A stretch of DNA of 64,000 bases, taken from contig CANLVP010000002.1 in the NCBI GenBank assembly GCA_947494675.1, positions 992,001 through 1,056,000 on the forward strand, written 5' to 3'. Positions 36,308 to 44,766 of the stretch are shown here, in pieces (within the stretch, counting starts at the first letter, position 1; every line of letters starts with the position of its first letter). The position numbers and the translations under genes are program-made. The notes under the pieces were generated by a model. That model was given only the letters and a program-made list of their open reading frames with translations, ran no database searches and was not told the origin of the DNA. Source of the stretch: an uncultured Paracoccaceae bacterium. Its GTDB lineage: Bacteria; Pseudomonadota; Alphaproteobacteria; Rhodobacterales; Rhodobacteraceae.

Positions 36308-36940
36308 ATGCAGAAAAAAGACCCCTTTGGTTTTGACATGTCCGTGTCTTCCTCCAAGAAGAAAAATCCGCGTGGACGGCGCGGTATGTCAGGTGCCTCT
36401 GAAACCTCAACCCGCGTGTGTGACCACGAGGGTTGCGAAGAGGCGGGCAAATATCGCGCGCCCAAGACGCCAGACGTGCTGGATGACTTCTATTGGTTCT
36501 GCCAGACCCACGTGCGCGAATATAATCTCAAGTGGAACTTCTTTGACGGCACCACAGAGGCCGAGATGAACGCCCAACTGACCGAAGACCGGGTGTGGGA
36601 ACGCCCCACCAAGCCGTTCAAACGCTCGGTCGAGGAACGCGCATGGGCGCGTCTGGGGATCGAGGACCCGCATCAGGTGTTGGGCGCCAATGCCACTCGT
36701 AACCCCGGCCGCAATCAGGGCGCAGGCCGCAAACTGCCGCCCACCGAACGCCGCGCGATTGAGATTCTGGATGCCAAGGACACATGGACCAAGCAAGAGA
36801 TCCGCAAGGCCTATAAGGGCCTGATCAAGGTGCTGCACCCCGACATGAACGGCGGTGATCGCAGCCAAGAGGATCAGCTGAATGAGGTTGTCTGGGCCTG
36901 GGATCAGATCAAGGTCAGCCGCAGCTTTCCCGATAAGTAA
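36308..36940 (+). CDS. J-domain (DnaJ-like) protein
   Basis: 210 residues. The C-terminal 60 residues form a J domain with the HPD motif in 'KGLIKVLHPDMNGGDRS' and helix II 'DTWTKQEIRKAYKGL'. The N-terminal part has a possible zinc site: 'CDHEGCEEAGKY' and 'FCQTHVREYN'. Such C-terminal J-domain proteins stimulate a DnaK-type Hsp70 on specific clients. In many alphaproteobacteria this gene sits between bolA and cobS; here cobS lies about 14 kb away. Confidence 0.9.
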   Translation: MQKKDPFGFDMSVSSSKKKNPRGRRGMSGASETSTRVCDHEGCEEAGKYRAPKTPDVLDDFYWFCQTHVREYNLKWNFFDGTTEAEMNAQLTEDRVWERPTKPFKRSVEERAWARLGIEDPHQVLGANATRNPGRNQGAGRKLPPTERRAIEILDAKDTWTKQEIRKAYKGLIKVLHPDMNGGDRSQEDQLNEVVWAWDQIKVSRSFPDK

Positions 36941-37438
36941 TTAGATCGGGATACCGTCGTCTTCTTCAATGACAAAAAGGGTATCCCGCTCACGCCGCCA
37001 GATCGCGAATAGCATATGGCAGGCAATCAGGATGATCGTCCAGAACAGCAGCAAGAGCGGCGTCTCCCAGAACGTCAGCCCTGCGGCCAGCGGCCCGAAC
37101 ATCGTGCCGTAGCCCGGCAAGGCAAGCGTCCCGCCGGTGACTGTCGCGGCAAAGGTCACCACGATCAGCCCGAAAATCGCCCGTCGCGCCCCCGGCCATC
37201 CGGCATGGCCCAAACGCCCCTGCCCAACAAAAAGCCCAAGTGCTGCGCCAACGGCACCCGCGAAAATTACCCAATAGTCATAAGTGCTTAAAGATCGCAG
37301 GATCGTATCGTCGCCGCCAAGATTGTTCACGATGGTAAATGACAGACCCGCACCGAAAAGTGCCACGCCAATATAGGCGAGCACAACGCTGCGTTCTCCA
37401 TCCGTCAGAGAAAGTCTGAATTTGTCCCGTTGAAACAT
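36941..37438 (-). CDS. Multi-span membrane protein of unknown function
   Basis: 165 residues with four hydrophobic segments (about 18-38, 54-74, 86-105, 118-142) and charged ends. No family is recognised. It starts at ATG 37438 and its stop touches the end of the J-domain gene (convergent). Codon use is like neighbouring genes. It may be first in the accessory block that runs to about 51.2 kb. Confidence 0.72.
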   Translation of the reverse strand: MFQRDKFRLSLTDGERSVVLAYIGVALFGAGLSFTIVNNLGGDDTILRSLSTYDYWVIFAGAVGAALGLFVGQGRLGHAGWPGARRAIFGLIVVTFAATVTGGTLALPGYGTMFGPLAAGLTFWETPLLLLFWTIILIACHMLFAIWRRERDTLFVIEEDDGIPI

Positions 37439-37509
37439 AGGGCTCCACTCGTGTTACTCTCTCGCGCTATGGGTGAATTGCGGCGGAAGTGAGGCTTTTG
37501 CCGCGAAAC

Positions 37510-37908
37510 TCACTGTTTCGCTAAACGGCTATTGTGTGCCACCTGCGCCTCCCCAACAGCAACCCATTGGGCCACCCCCATGAGGGTCAGCCAGCGCAAC
37601 CCATCCAGCGGGCTGCTCCAAAGAAACTCAGCGACCCCGGCGATGGCCAATTCACTGCCACGCGCTCCGAAAATGACGCCTCCCACAAGGCCCGCGCCCA
37701 AACCCGTGGCCAAGATCGCGGCAAACATCGCCAAGGCCCAGCCCAATGCCCCGCCCTCGCCAAAAAGCCGCGCGACCATCAACCCCGCCACCGCGGCCCC
37801 GAACCCGGCCATCAGGGCGAACCCGAGGCTCTGCTCCATCCCCCACCCGGTCACAAATCCCGCGCTCGCGATCAGGCCCGTGGTTGTTGCGTGCTGCTGC
37901 AAATACAT
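37510..37908 (-). CDS. Small membrane protein of unknown function
   Basis: 132 residues from ATG 37908, supported by aaaggg seven bases upstream; a longer open frame to 38211 lacks a ribosome site and is low-complexity. Three or four hydrophobic segments rich in Gly and Ala ('GLIASAGFVTGWG', 'LGFALMAGFGAAVAGLMVA', 'LGWALAMFAAILATGLGAG'). No family recognised. It lies beside another membrane protein in the same orientation. Confidence 0.65.
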   Translation of the reverse strand: MYLQQHATTTGLIASAGFVTGWGMEQSLGFALMAGFGAAVAGLMVARLFGEGGALGWALAMFAAILATGLGAGLVGGVIFGARGSELAIAGVAEFLWSSPLDGLRWLTLMGVAQWVAVGEAQVAHNSRLAKQ

Positions 37909-38344
37909 CTGTTGTCCCTTTGCTTTTGTTGTTTTCACAACACCAAGGAACACCGCACACGTGCATCTGATCAGTTGGGTTTCAGCAAAGTTTGCGCAGG
38001 GCTTTCTGAATGGCGTGAGCGATAGCGCGAAGGTCGGATATGTGGGACAAAGTGACCTTTCGCTGCATCTGCGCCAACGACCGCTTTCGGGTTGCAGCCC
38101 TGATGGGCCCACACCGCCATTGTCCTCGAAACCGAAACAGCCGTCTCCCATTCCCACAATTATGCGCAATACGCGCATCCGATATGGGGTTAAGGGATGA
38201 CACAAGGGCACTTTGTGTCATTTCGATATACAGAGCCGAACTCATGCCCTAGTGTCGATCAATCTTACATGACGTAATCGTCTTGGTGTATTTCCCATTG
38301 CTTGTTTGGAATGCCCTCGGGCTAAAGCATCTTTGGAGAAACCT
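37909..38344. other. 436-bp spacer without a supported gene; contains an inverted repeat
   Basis: No open frame here has a ribosome site or coding-like composition; the short frames seen look accidental. A perfect inverted repeat atgacacaa / ttgtgtcat with a 7-nt centre lies at 38197-38221, about 125 bp before the VPLPA-CTERM gene on the plus strand, and could be an operator or weak terminator. The last 60 bp hold the leader of that gene. The rest shows no recognisable feature. Confidence 0.6.
38197..38221. promoter_or_regulatory. 25-bp inverted repeat upstream of the third VPLPA-CTERM gene
   Basis: atgacacaa (38197-38205), centre gggcact, then ttgtgtcat (38213-38221), perfect. No T run follows, so it is more likely an operator than a terminator. 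Its role is unknown. Confidence 0.4.
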
Positions 38345-38866
38345 ATGACTATGAAAACACTTTTGGGAGCGGCAGCTCTGGCATCGACCACGGCGGCACC
38401 TCTGGCGGCAGTCCCTATTAATCTAGACTTTTCGTTTGGCGGCGTTTCCGGCACGTTCTATGGGTTGGACAACGCGGACGGGGTCGCAGCGGCGACCAGT
38501 TTAGATTTTGCAGGTTTGGCGGACGATTACATTGGCATTGATTTAACGCGGGCTTCGTCTAACGCCTTTGGGTTTGCTGACGGGGCGTTGATCTCAGTCG
38601 ATATTGTTATCATTGGCAATCAGGTTGGTACCGCAGGTACAGGAAGTTTTGGTCATATATATTCAACGCCATCGTTGGGATATTTAACTTCGGTTTCATC
38701 GGAGTCGTCCAGGGGCCCTCTTTCGGGTCTGCTTGAGGCGGACGGCAGGACGACGTTCACGCAGCAACCTTTGTCAGCGGTCCCGCTCCCTGCTGGCGGA
38801 CTGCTTCTGCTGTCGGGCCTTGCCGGCATAGCTGGGCTCAAGCGCCGTAAGAAACACATCGCATAG
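38345..38866 (+). CDS. Secreted protein with VPLPA-CTERM sorting tail
   Basis: 173 residues from ATG 38345 (ggag six bases upstream). A signal peptide (to about residue 20) is followed by a Gly/Ser/Thr-rich body, and the C-terminus has AVPLPAGGLL, a hydrophobic helix and the basic end KRRKKHIA. It is the smallest of the three VPLPA-CTERM proteins here. It is separated from its neighbours by long spacers, so it is monocistronic. Its base composition is less GC-rich than surrounding genes, which hints at later acquisition. Confidence 0.78.
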   Translation: MTMKTLLGAAALASTTAAPLAAVPINLDFSFGGVSGTFYGLDNADGVAAATSLDFAGLADDYIGIDLTRASSNAFGFADGALISVDIVIIGNQVGTAGTGSFGHIYSTPSLGYLTSVSSESSRGPLSGLLEADGRTTFTQQPLSAVPLPAGGLLLLSGLAGIAGLKRRKKHIA

Positions 38867-38882
38867 GCTTATGCCTGAAGAC

Positions 38883-38909
38883 CACCTTGGAACCATGCGT
38901 TCCAAGGTG
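38883..38909. repeat. Perfect 11-bp inverted repeat after the third VPLPA-CTERM gene
   Basis: caccttggaac / gttccaaggtg with a 5-nt loop, 16 bp after the stop. No T run follows, so it may stabilise the 3' end of the transcript or act with the terminator just downstream. Confidence 0.6.
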
Positions 38910-38922
38910 TTAGATATTGCTC

Positions 38923-38959
38923 AAGGGGTGCCGGTTCGTTCCGATGCCCCTTTCGTTTT
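38923..38959 (+). terminator. Probable terminator of the third VPLPA-CTERM gene
   Basis: Stem aagggg / cccctt with an 18-nt loop region, followed by tcgtttt. It is placed about 55 bp after the plus-strand stop. The stem is short, so confidence is moderate. Confidence 0.5.
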
Positions 38960-39147
38960 GAGAAGCTGAATTTGCAAACGCGGACCTTCGTGCAGCTAGC
39001 AGCATCGGTGCCTATGGGCTCAAACCCACCATTCAACCGTCTTGATCGGTTTCTTGCCGTAAAAACGTCCAGCGACAGCGATGCGGGACAGGGCTGACCT
39101 CAACACTTGGCAGGCAAACGCCCCCTTTTAACGTCACCCCCAAACAA

Positions 39148-40062
39148 TCACCTCAATCCAAATCGGTGCTCTGTCGCCCAGGATTGCTCCATCATGAAAT
39201 CGATAAACACACGCGCAAGCCCGTCTTTCGGGCTGTTTGCGGGATAGATCGCATAGACATCGATGGGGCGAAACTTAACCTTCGGCAGCAAGTGAACCAG
39301 ACGGCCAGAGCGGAAGTCCTCGGCAACCAGCGGGTAGGTCTCGATCATAAAGCCAAGGCCCTCATCAACGAATTTTCGCCCAACAGTGGCATTGTTACAG
39401 GTGGCCACAACGCGTGGCGTCCGCAACGGTTCGGTGCCGTCTGCCAATGTTGCAATTGCAGACCACGGCAATGGAGGGCTTTGAATCCAGTCCCAGTCGG
39501 CAAGGTCTTCAATCGACTGCGGCACAGGCCGACCTTGCACATAAGACGGCGCTGCAAAGGCACAAAAGTGAACTTTGCCCAGCTTGCGCGCCTTGTAACT
39601 GCTGTCATCAAGGTCACTGATGCGGCCCCTGATGGCGACATCAATTGTCGACCCCTCAAGTGGGATCGAATGGTCCTCAAGCTGAACCGACAACTGCACA
39701 TCAGGATAGGTCTGGGCAAAACGGGTGAAGGTTTCAACGTAGGGGCTTTGCGAAAACGGTGTCGAGGCCGCAACTGTCAGCTTTCCGGTTGGCTGGGTCG
39801 CGCGCCGTTGAACGGCTGACAGACCATCCAATGCCGCAGCGGTCATGCGCTGGCTGGCTGCCAAAAGCGCGACACCCGCATCCGTCAACGACATCCTGCG
39901 GGTCGAGCGGTATAGCAATGGCGTGCCCAATTCTTCTTCGAGCTTTGAGATATGATGACTGATCACAGAGGGTGACAGCTGCAGCGTCTTTGCCGCCTGT
40001 CGAAACGATCCAAGCTCGGCAACGCTTTGAAAGATCGCCATGGTCCTGAGTTGATCAATCAT
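39148..40062 (-). CDS. LysR-family transcriptional regulator
   Basis: 304 residues. N-terminal winged helix (about 4-62): 'FQSVAELGSFRQAAKTLQLSPSVISHHISKLEEELGTPLL', with 'RSTRRMSLTDAG' next, then an inducer-binding domain to the end. It is divergent from two small genes with a 120-bp AT-rich gap (40063-40182) containing 'tatgagattataaagcgcata', which has the inverted ends typical of LysR sites. It probably controls those genes and itself. Confidence 0.92.
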   Translation of the reverse strand: MIDQLRTMAIFQSVAELGSFRQAAKTLQLSPSVISHHISKLEEELGTPLLYRSTRRMSLTDAGVALLAASQRMTAAALDGLSAVQRRATQPTGKLTVAASTPFSQSPYVETFTRFAQTYPDVQLSVQLEDHSIPLEGSTIDVAIRGRISDLDDSSYKARKLGKVHFCAFAAPSYVQGRPVPQSIEDLADWDWIQSPPLPWSAIATLADGTEPLRTPRVVATCNNATVGRKFVDEGLGFMIETYPLVAEDFRSGRLVHLLPKVKFRPIDVYAIYPANSPKDGLARVFIDFMMEQSWATEHRFGLR

Positions 40063-40182
40063 TGTTCGACCTTATGAGATTATAAAGCGCATACTGCATA
40101 TATATTCACATAAATTCAGACGTGCCAATCTTCAGCATGCCCAGCAACAGGCTGGCACATTCAGTGTTTGAAAGGACAAATC

Positions 40183-40455
40183 ATGCCAATGCTCGTATCC
40201 ATCACCCGCGTCTCTCACATCCCTGTCGGGGCAGAGCTCGAAGCGTTCCACGCCGCAAACCAAGAGGTCTTCGGTGGTGCCGTTGGGAAGATGACATTCC
40301 TGCGCGACCCGCAGGACGCCAATCAGGCCGCTGTCATCGGAGAAGTGCATGACCTCGAAAAACTGCGCGAGATCAGCCGCACACCGGAAGGTGACGCAAT
40401 GATGCGAAAGTTCGGTTTCATCGAGCAGCTTAGCTATTTTCTGGAAGAGGCATAG
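40183..40455 (+). CDS. Small protein of unknown function, probable LysR target
   Basis: 90 residues from ATG 40183, preceded by aaagga; an upstream in-frame TTG is less likely. The sequence 'LVSITRVSHIPVGAELEAFHAANQEVF' and the C-terminal 'EGDAMMRKFGFIEQLSYFLEEA' recall small ferredoxin-like alpha/beta barrel proteins, but I cannot place the family. It lies divergently beside a LysR regulator, the classic position for a target gene. A second short gene follows three bases after the stop. Confidence 0.72.
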   Translation: MPMLVSITRVSHIPVGAELEAFHAANQEVFGGAVGKMTFLRDPQDANQAAVIGEVHDLEKLREISRTPEGDAMMRKFGFIEQLSYFLEEA

Positions 40456-40458
40456 GAC

Positions 40459-40623
40459 ATGCGGTTCTGGAAAAGACTGCCCTCGTCCACGCCCGCACCT
40501 GAAGCGGTTGAACGCAATCTCCGGGACGCGCAGATTTCGCCACCTGATCGATTTGAGCTTCGGCTTCAGGCGTTGACCAGCGCGCAGCAGCATTTGTGTG
40601 TGCTACCGGCCTTTACCGCCTGA
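40459..40623 (+). CDS. Short hypothetical gene (54 residues) following 40183-40455
   Basis: ATG 40459 lies three bases after the previous stop, with agagg and aggac upstream, and the frame runs 54 codons to TGA. The protein is basic at its start (MRFWKRLP) with no recognised motif. The coupling suggests a translated product, but its shortness leaves room for doubt. A hairpin follows at 40646-40679. Confidence 0.45.
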   Translation: MRFWKRLPSSTPAPEAVERNLRDAQISPPDRFELRLQALTSAQQHLCVLPAFTA

Positions 40624-40645
40624 CCGCCACGAAACCGCGCTTTAG

Positions 40646-40679
40646 ACCCACGATTTGCAGCATCTCGCACATCGTGGGT
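40646..40679 (+). terminator. Hairpin after the small LysR-linked genes
   Basis: Stem acccacgat / atcgtgggt (9 bp perfect) with a 16-nt loop and a short pyrimidine tail (ttcccgc). It lies 22 bp after the short gene and is likely the end of that transcript; the T run is weak. Confidence 0.45.
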
Positions 40680-40773
40680 TTCCCGCATCCATTTTGGGCG
40701 ACAGTCGAAACGCAGCTACGGATATTGCCGAACGCAAAAGTGGGCTTTGATAGAATGGTCTGCAATCAACACT

Positions 40774-41424
40774 TCAGACCGCAACCGTCGGCTCACCCAG
40801 TTGAATAACGCTCATCCCGGCCGTCCGGGCCGCTTGGACGCCTTGCGGTGAATCTTCGAGCACAAGGATTTTGCCACCTGCATGGCCTAAACGTGCGGCG
40901 GCCAGCTGGAACATGTCCGGGGACGGCTTTGGCGGGACGCCATCGGAAATGCACACCACCGTATCGAAAAGGTGTTGAATATTCACCCGTGCCAGCAGCA
41001 GATCGCAGACCGGGCGCTCGCCGTTGGTGGCAACGGCAAGCGGCATCCCACGTGCCCGCAAAGCCTTTGCCAAAGCGATCGTCTCTGGGATTGGCCGCGC
41101 GAGATGCGCGACCTCTTCGTAATGTGCAATGCTCGTCTCGCAGGCTCGCTCCACATCAAATGTGGTGCCGATGCTGTCGCGAAACGCTTCAAACAGGCTC
41201 ACCCGGTCCAGCCCATTGCGCGCCGCATACCATTGCGGCGACATGATGTGCCCCTGATCTGCCGTCCCCGCTTGCAGGCAGGCCGTATGCACATCGGCGC
41301 TATCGATCAGCGTGCCGTCACAGTCAAAGATCACGGCGTCGAAACCCTCTGCCGTTATCAGATCAAGCCAGTCATCCGCATGCAGGCTCAGCGCAGCACC
41401 TTCGCGGTAAAGGGTTGATTGCAT
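40774..41424 (-). CDS. HAD-family phosphatase in the Afu-like transporter operon
   Basis: 216 residues. HAD motifs: I 'VIFDCDGTLIDS' (nucleophile Asp and DGT), II 'LAVATNGE', III Lys in 'PPKPSPDMF' and IV 'ILVLEDSPQGVQAA'. The short cap after motif I resembles beta-phosphoglucomutase/phosphoglycolate-type members. It begins 2 bp after the ATPase stop, so it is the last gene of the binding protein-permease-ATPase operon. A sugar phosphatase acting on the imported substrate is the natural reading. Confidence 0.86.
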   Translation of the reverse strand: MQSTLYREGAALSLHADDWLDLITAEGFDAVIFDCDGTLIDSADVHTACLQAGTADQGHIMSPQWYAARNGLDRVSLFEAFRDSIGTTFDVERACETSIAHYEEVAHLARPIPETIALAKALRARGMPLAVATNGERPVCDLLLARVNIQHLFDTVVCISDGVPPKPSPDMFQLAAARLGHAGGKILVLEDSPQGVQAARTAGMSVIQLGEPTVAV

Positions 41425-41426
41425 CG

Positions 41427-42488
41427 CTATGCCGCTACGATCCGCGCGTGATCGGCGACGATCCCAACCGACACCGCGTCACCCTGTTTGAACGGTTCGG
41501 CCTGCACGGGCGAGATGATGAAAAGCGATCCGACATCCGTTTCCACGGTGTATTGGATTTCCTTGCCCAGATAGGCTGCATAGGTCACTTCACCCTTCAG
41601 CCCCGGCTGGCCGGGTGCGGCAAGGTTCAGAGCATGGGGGCGCAAGACCATCTGGGCGGCACCGGGCGCGATGTCAGGGCTTGGGACCGAGTAGCGCTGA
41701 CCGTCTAGCAAGGCCGTGGCCGTGCCCTTTGCCGTCTTCTCCACCTCGCAAGCGACAAGGTTCGCATCACCAATGAAGTCAGCGATAAAGGCAGAGCTTG
41801 GCGCTTCGTATAGATCGGCAGGCGTGCCGATCTGCGCAATTTCGGCGTTGTTCATGACGATGATGTTGTCGGACACCGCCATCGCCTCTTCCTGATCGTG
41901 GGTCACGTAAACCGCCGTCAGGCCAAGGCGTTGCTGGATCTGGCGGATTTCTTCGCGCACGTGGCGGCGCAGTTTGGCGTCAAGGTTCGACAGCGGTTCA
42001 TCCAGCAACAAAACCTCAGGCTCCAGCACAATGGCGCGGGCCACGGCAACGCGCTGCTGTTGGCCACCCGACAGCTCGCTTGGCAAGCGGTCACCGAACC
42101 CGGCAAGGCCCACAAGCTCCAGCCCCTCTTCGGCCTTTGCATTGGCCTCTGCCTTGGGCACGGATTTCACCGTCAGCCCATAGGCCACGTTTTCGCGCAC
42201 GGTCATATGCGGGAAGAGCGCGTAGGATTGGAACACCATCGACACCTTGCGGTAGGTGGCCGTCAGGTGGGTGACATCTTCACCGCCGATGAAAATCTTG
42301 CCCTCGGTGGCCATTTCCAGCCCCGCGATCAGACGCAGGGTTGTGGTCTTCCCGCAGCCGCTTGGCCCCAGAAGGGTGACAAGCTTGCCGGGCTCAATCG
42401 CCAAATCCAGTTTCTTCAGTGCAGTGACATCGCCGTATTTCTTCACCACGCCATCAAAGCGGACGGACCCAATTTGTGTATCTTTCAT
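41427..42488 (-). CDS. ABC transporter ATPase of the Afu/Fbp type
   Basis: 353 residues from ATG 42488; an ATG two codons upstream is possible, but gagg spacing (8 nt) favours this one. Walker A GPSGCGKTT, signature LSGGQQQR, Walker B VLLLDEP, H-loop 'VTHDQEEA', then a TOBE-type C-terminal regulatory domain. It is annotated in databases under names such as FbpC, PotA or AfuC. It energises the fused permease upstream and starts about 10 bp after it. Sugar phosphate is the favoured substrate. Confidence 0.9.
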   Translation of the reverse strand: MKDTQIGSVRFDGVVKKYGDVTALKKLDLAIEPGKLVTLLGPSGCGKTTTLRLIAGLEMATEGKIFIGGEDVTHLTATYRKVSMVFQSYALFPHMTVRENVAYGLTVKSVPKAEANAKAEEGLELVGLAGFGDRLPSELSGGQQQRVAVARAIVLEPEVLLLDEPLSNLDAKLRRHVREEIRQIQQRLGLTAVYVTHDQEEAMAVSDNIIVMNNAEIAQIGTPADLYEAPSSAFIADFIGDANLVACEVEKTAKGTATALLDGQRYSVPSPDIAPGAAQMVLRPHALNLAAPGQPGLKGEVTYAAYLGKEIQYTVETDVGSLFIISPVQAEPFKQGDAVSVGIVADHARIVAA

Positions 42489-42498
42489 GTTCATTTCC

Positions 42499-44670
42499 TC
42501 ACGCCGCTTTTGCGGTTTGTTGAACGCGGTCGGTGCGGCGCAAGCGGCGCGTGCCGACCAGAAGTTGCATCAGAAGGATGGCGGCCAGCATCGTCACGAT
42601 CAGCACCGCTGAATAGGCAATGGCGAGGCCGAATTCGCCGTTCTCGACCCGTCCGACGATGAACGCCGTGGCCATGTTGTGCTTGGCGCTGACCAGAAAG
42701 ATCACCGCGCTGACGGATGTGATCGCCCGCACAAAGCTGTAGGTGAGCGCCGCCAAAATCGCAGGCCCCATCAGTGGCAGGATCACGCGGCGCACAGTTG
42801 TGAAACTGTTGGCCCCAAGGGTGATCGAGGCCTCGTCCAGGCTTTTGTCCAGCTGGCTCATCGCCGCGATCCCGCCGCGCACACCCACAGGCATGTTGCG
42901 GAAGACAAAGACGATAATCAGGATGATCGACGTGCCTGTCAGCTCAATCGGGGGGAAGTTGAACGCCATGATGTAGCTCACGCCGATCACCGTGCCGGGA
43001 ATGGCAAAGCTGAGCATGGTCGAGAATTCAAAGGCATCCTTACCGACGAATTTCTGGCGCACCAATAGATAGGCGGTGGACAGGCCCACAAGCGCGGTTA
43101 GCGGGGCCGCGATGGAGGAAATCGTCAGGGTGGTGAAAAAGCTGTCCCATGCCACGCCGGTCAGGCGCCCCGTTGAAAAATCGATGCCAAAGGCGCGGAT
43201 GTAGTGATCAAAGGTAAAGCTGTGGTTGTAGCCCCAAAGCTTTACGAAGCTGCCAAAGATGATCATCGAATAGACGATCAGGGTCAGCGCCGCCCATGGC
43301 AGGGCCACGGCATAACAGATCGTTCGCAGCACCGGATTCAGGCCTGCGTTTTGCCCGCTATCTGCCTTGCCCGTGATCGTCGCATAGGACTTTTTGCCAA
43401 GCCACAGACGCTGCGCAACAAAGGCCGACATCGTCAGGGACAACAGCGCAATGGCAAGGATCGCAGCCTTTGCGGGGTCTGCCACAGCGCCCACGATGGC
43501 AAAGAAAATCTCGGTCGACAGCACGTTAAAGCCGCTTCCCAACACCAGCGGGTTCCCGAAGTCGGCGATGCTTTCGATAAAGCCGAGCAGGAACGCATTG
43601 GCCAGACCGGGACGCATCAGCGGCAGCGAAACATAGCGGAAGGTCTGCCAGCGGTCCGCGTCCAGCGTTTGCGAGGCTTCCTCCATCGACGGGCTGACGC
43701 CTTGCACAACGCCGATCAGGACAAGGAACGCAATCGGCGTAAAGGACAGAAGCTGCGCGAAATAGACGCCCCAGAAGCCATAAAGCCAGCGGGTCTTTTC
43801 CCAGCCCAGCATGTCGGCAAAAAACTCTGTCACGGTGCCCGCGCGGCCAAACAGCAGGATCAGCGCAAGGCCGATCACGAAAGGCGGCGTGATAATGGGC
43901 AGGACGGTCAGCACGCGCAGGACTGTCTTGGCGCGGAAATCGGTGCGGGTGAAGATCAGCGCAAAGGTCAACCCAAGGAACGTTGTCCCTAGCCCGGTCA
44001 TCACCCCAAGGAACAGCGAATTGATCGCCACACCGCAGGATCGCGGGCCGATCAGACAGCCAAGGCCCCAGATGTCACTGTGAAAAAAGCGCGGGAAAAA
44101 TTCTGTCAGGGAATAGCCGCCATCGACCTCAAACGCGCGGACCAGAATGTGGATGACCGGGAAGAATACAAAGATGCCGACAAGGGCGATGATCAACCCG
44201 ATGGTGCTGACGACAAAGGCGTCGCCTTGCCCCTTGCCCGCTTGCGACAGCGAAATGGTGGCGGCAAACAGCAGGGCAATCGCGCAGATGCCCGCCCCTG
44301 CGCCCATGCCCGCTTGCCCGGCCATGATCACGTCACCGGTCAACAGCCCTTCGAACACGCGGGGGCCTGCACGCACGATGATCAGCCCCTGCACGGCCAT
44401 GAAAAACAAACCTGCAACGGCTGTGCCCAAGGTCAGACGCGCGCGTTTGACGGGTTCGGGGATGGTCAATTGCAGGATCGTGGCGATGACAAGGGCCAGA
44501 CCCGCCGGGGCCAGCCACCACTGCCCCGCAAGCGAGCCAAATAGGCCGGTCGCCGCGACGCCATCCATGATCCACCCTTGGTCAAACAAACCGTCATCGG
44601 TCATGTGCCACGGCAGCAAAACGAAACTGGCAAGCCCGATGGCCAGCCAAATCAGGACTGTCTTTTTCAT
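42499..44670 (-). CDS. Fused double permease of an Afu/Fbp-type ABC importer
   Basis: 723 residues from ATG 44670. Two transmembrane domain units are joined in one chain, shown by two EAA loops: 'EEASQTLDADRWQTFRYVSLPLMRPGL' (as EEASQTLDA ... PLMRPG) and 'DEASITLGANSFTTVRRV ... PLMGPA'. An extra N-terminal segment of about 140 residues with several helices precedes them. Such fused permeases are characteristic of AfuB and FbpB-type importers. Between the binding protein and the ATPase in the operon. The extra N-terminal helices are longer than I expect for FbpB. Confidence 0.9.
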   Translation of the reverse strand: MKKTVLIWLAIGLASFVLLPWHMTDDGLFDQGWIMDGVAATGLFGSLAGQWWLAPAGLALVIATILQLTIPEPVKRARLTLGTAVAGLFFMAVQGLIIVRAGPRVFEGLLTGDVIMAGQAGMGAGAGICAIALLFAATISLSQAGKGQGDAFVVSTIGLIIALVGIFVFFPVIHILVRAFEVDGGYSLTEFFPRFFHSDIWGLGCLIGPRSCGVAINSLFLGVMTGLGTTFLGLTFALIFTRTDFRAKTVLRVLTVLPIITPPFVIGLALILLFGRAGTVTEFFADMLGWEKTRWLYGFWGVYFAQLLSFTPIAFLVLIGVVQGVSPSMEEASQTLDADRWQTFRYVSLPLMRPGLANAFLLGFIESIADFGNPLVLGSGFNVLSTEIFFAIVGAVADPAKAAILAIALLSLTMSAFVAQRLWLGKKSYATITGKADSGQNAGLNPVLRTICYAVALPWAALTLIVYSMIIFGSFVKLWGYNHSFTFDHYIRAFGIDFSTGRLTGVAWDSFFTTLTISSIAAPLTALVGLSTAYLLVRQKFVGKDAFEFSTMLSFAIPGTVIGVSYIMAFNFPPIELTGTSIILIIVFVFRNMPVGVRGGIAAMSQLDKSLDEASITLGANSFTTVRRVILPLMGPAILAALTYSFVRAITSVSAVIFLVSAKHNMATAFIVGRVENGEFGLAIAYSAVLIVTMLAAILLMQLLVGTRRLRRTDRVQQTAKAA

Positions 44671-44766
44671 GTGTAATTCCGCTTGAGTGGTATGATGTCC
44701 CGCCGGGAAGCGGGACATCTGTGCATTTTGGCCTACCGGTCCGGCGGGCCAAAAGCCTGGGAGAAC

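Noticed and set aside
37982-38245. 87-codon minus-strand frame in the 37909-38344 spacer
   Set aside because: Composition is not coding-like and no start signal is visible; left as unannotated spacer.
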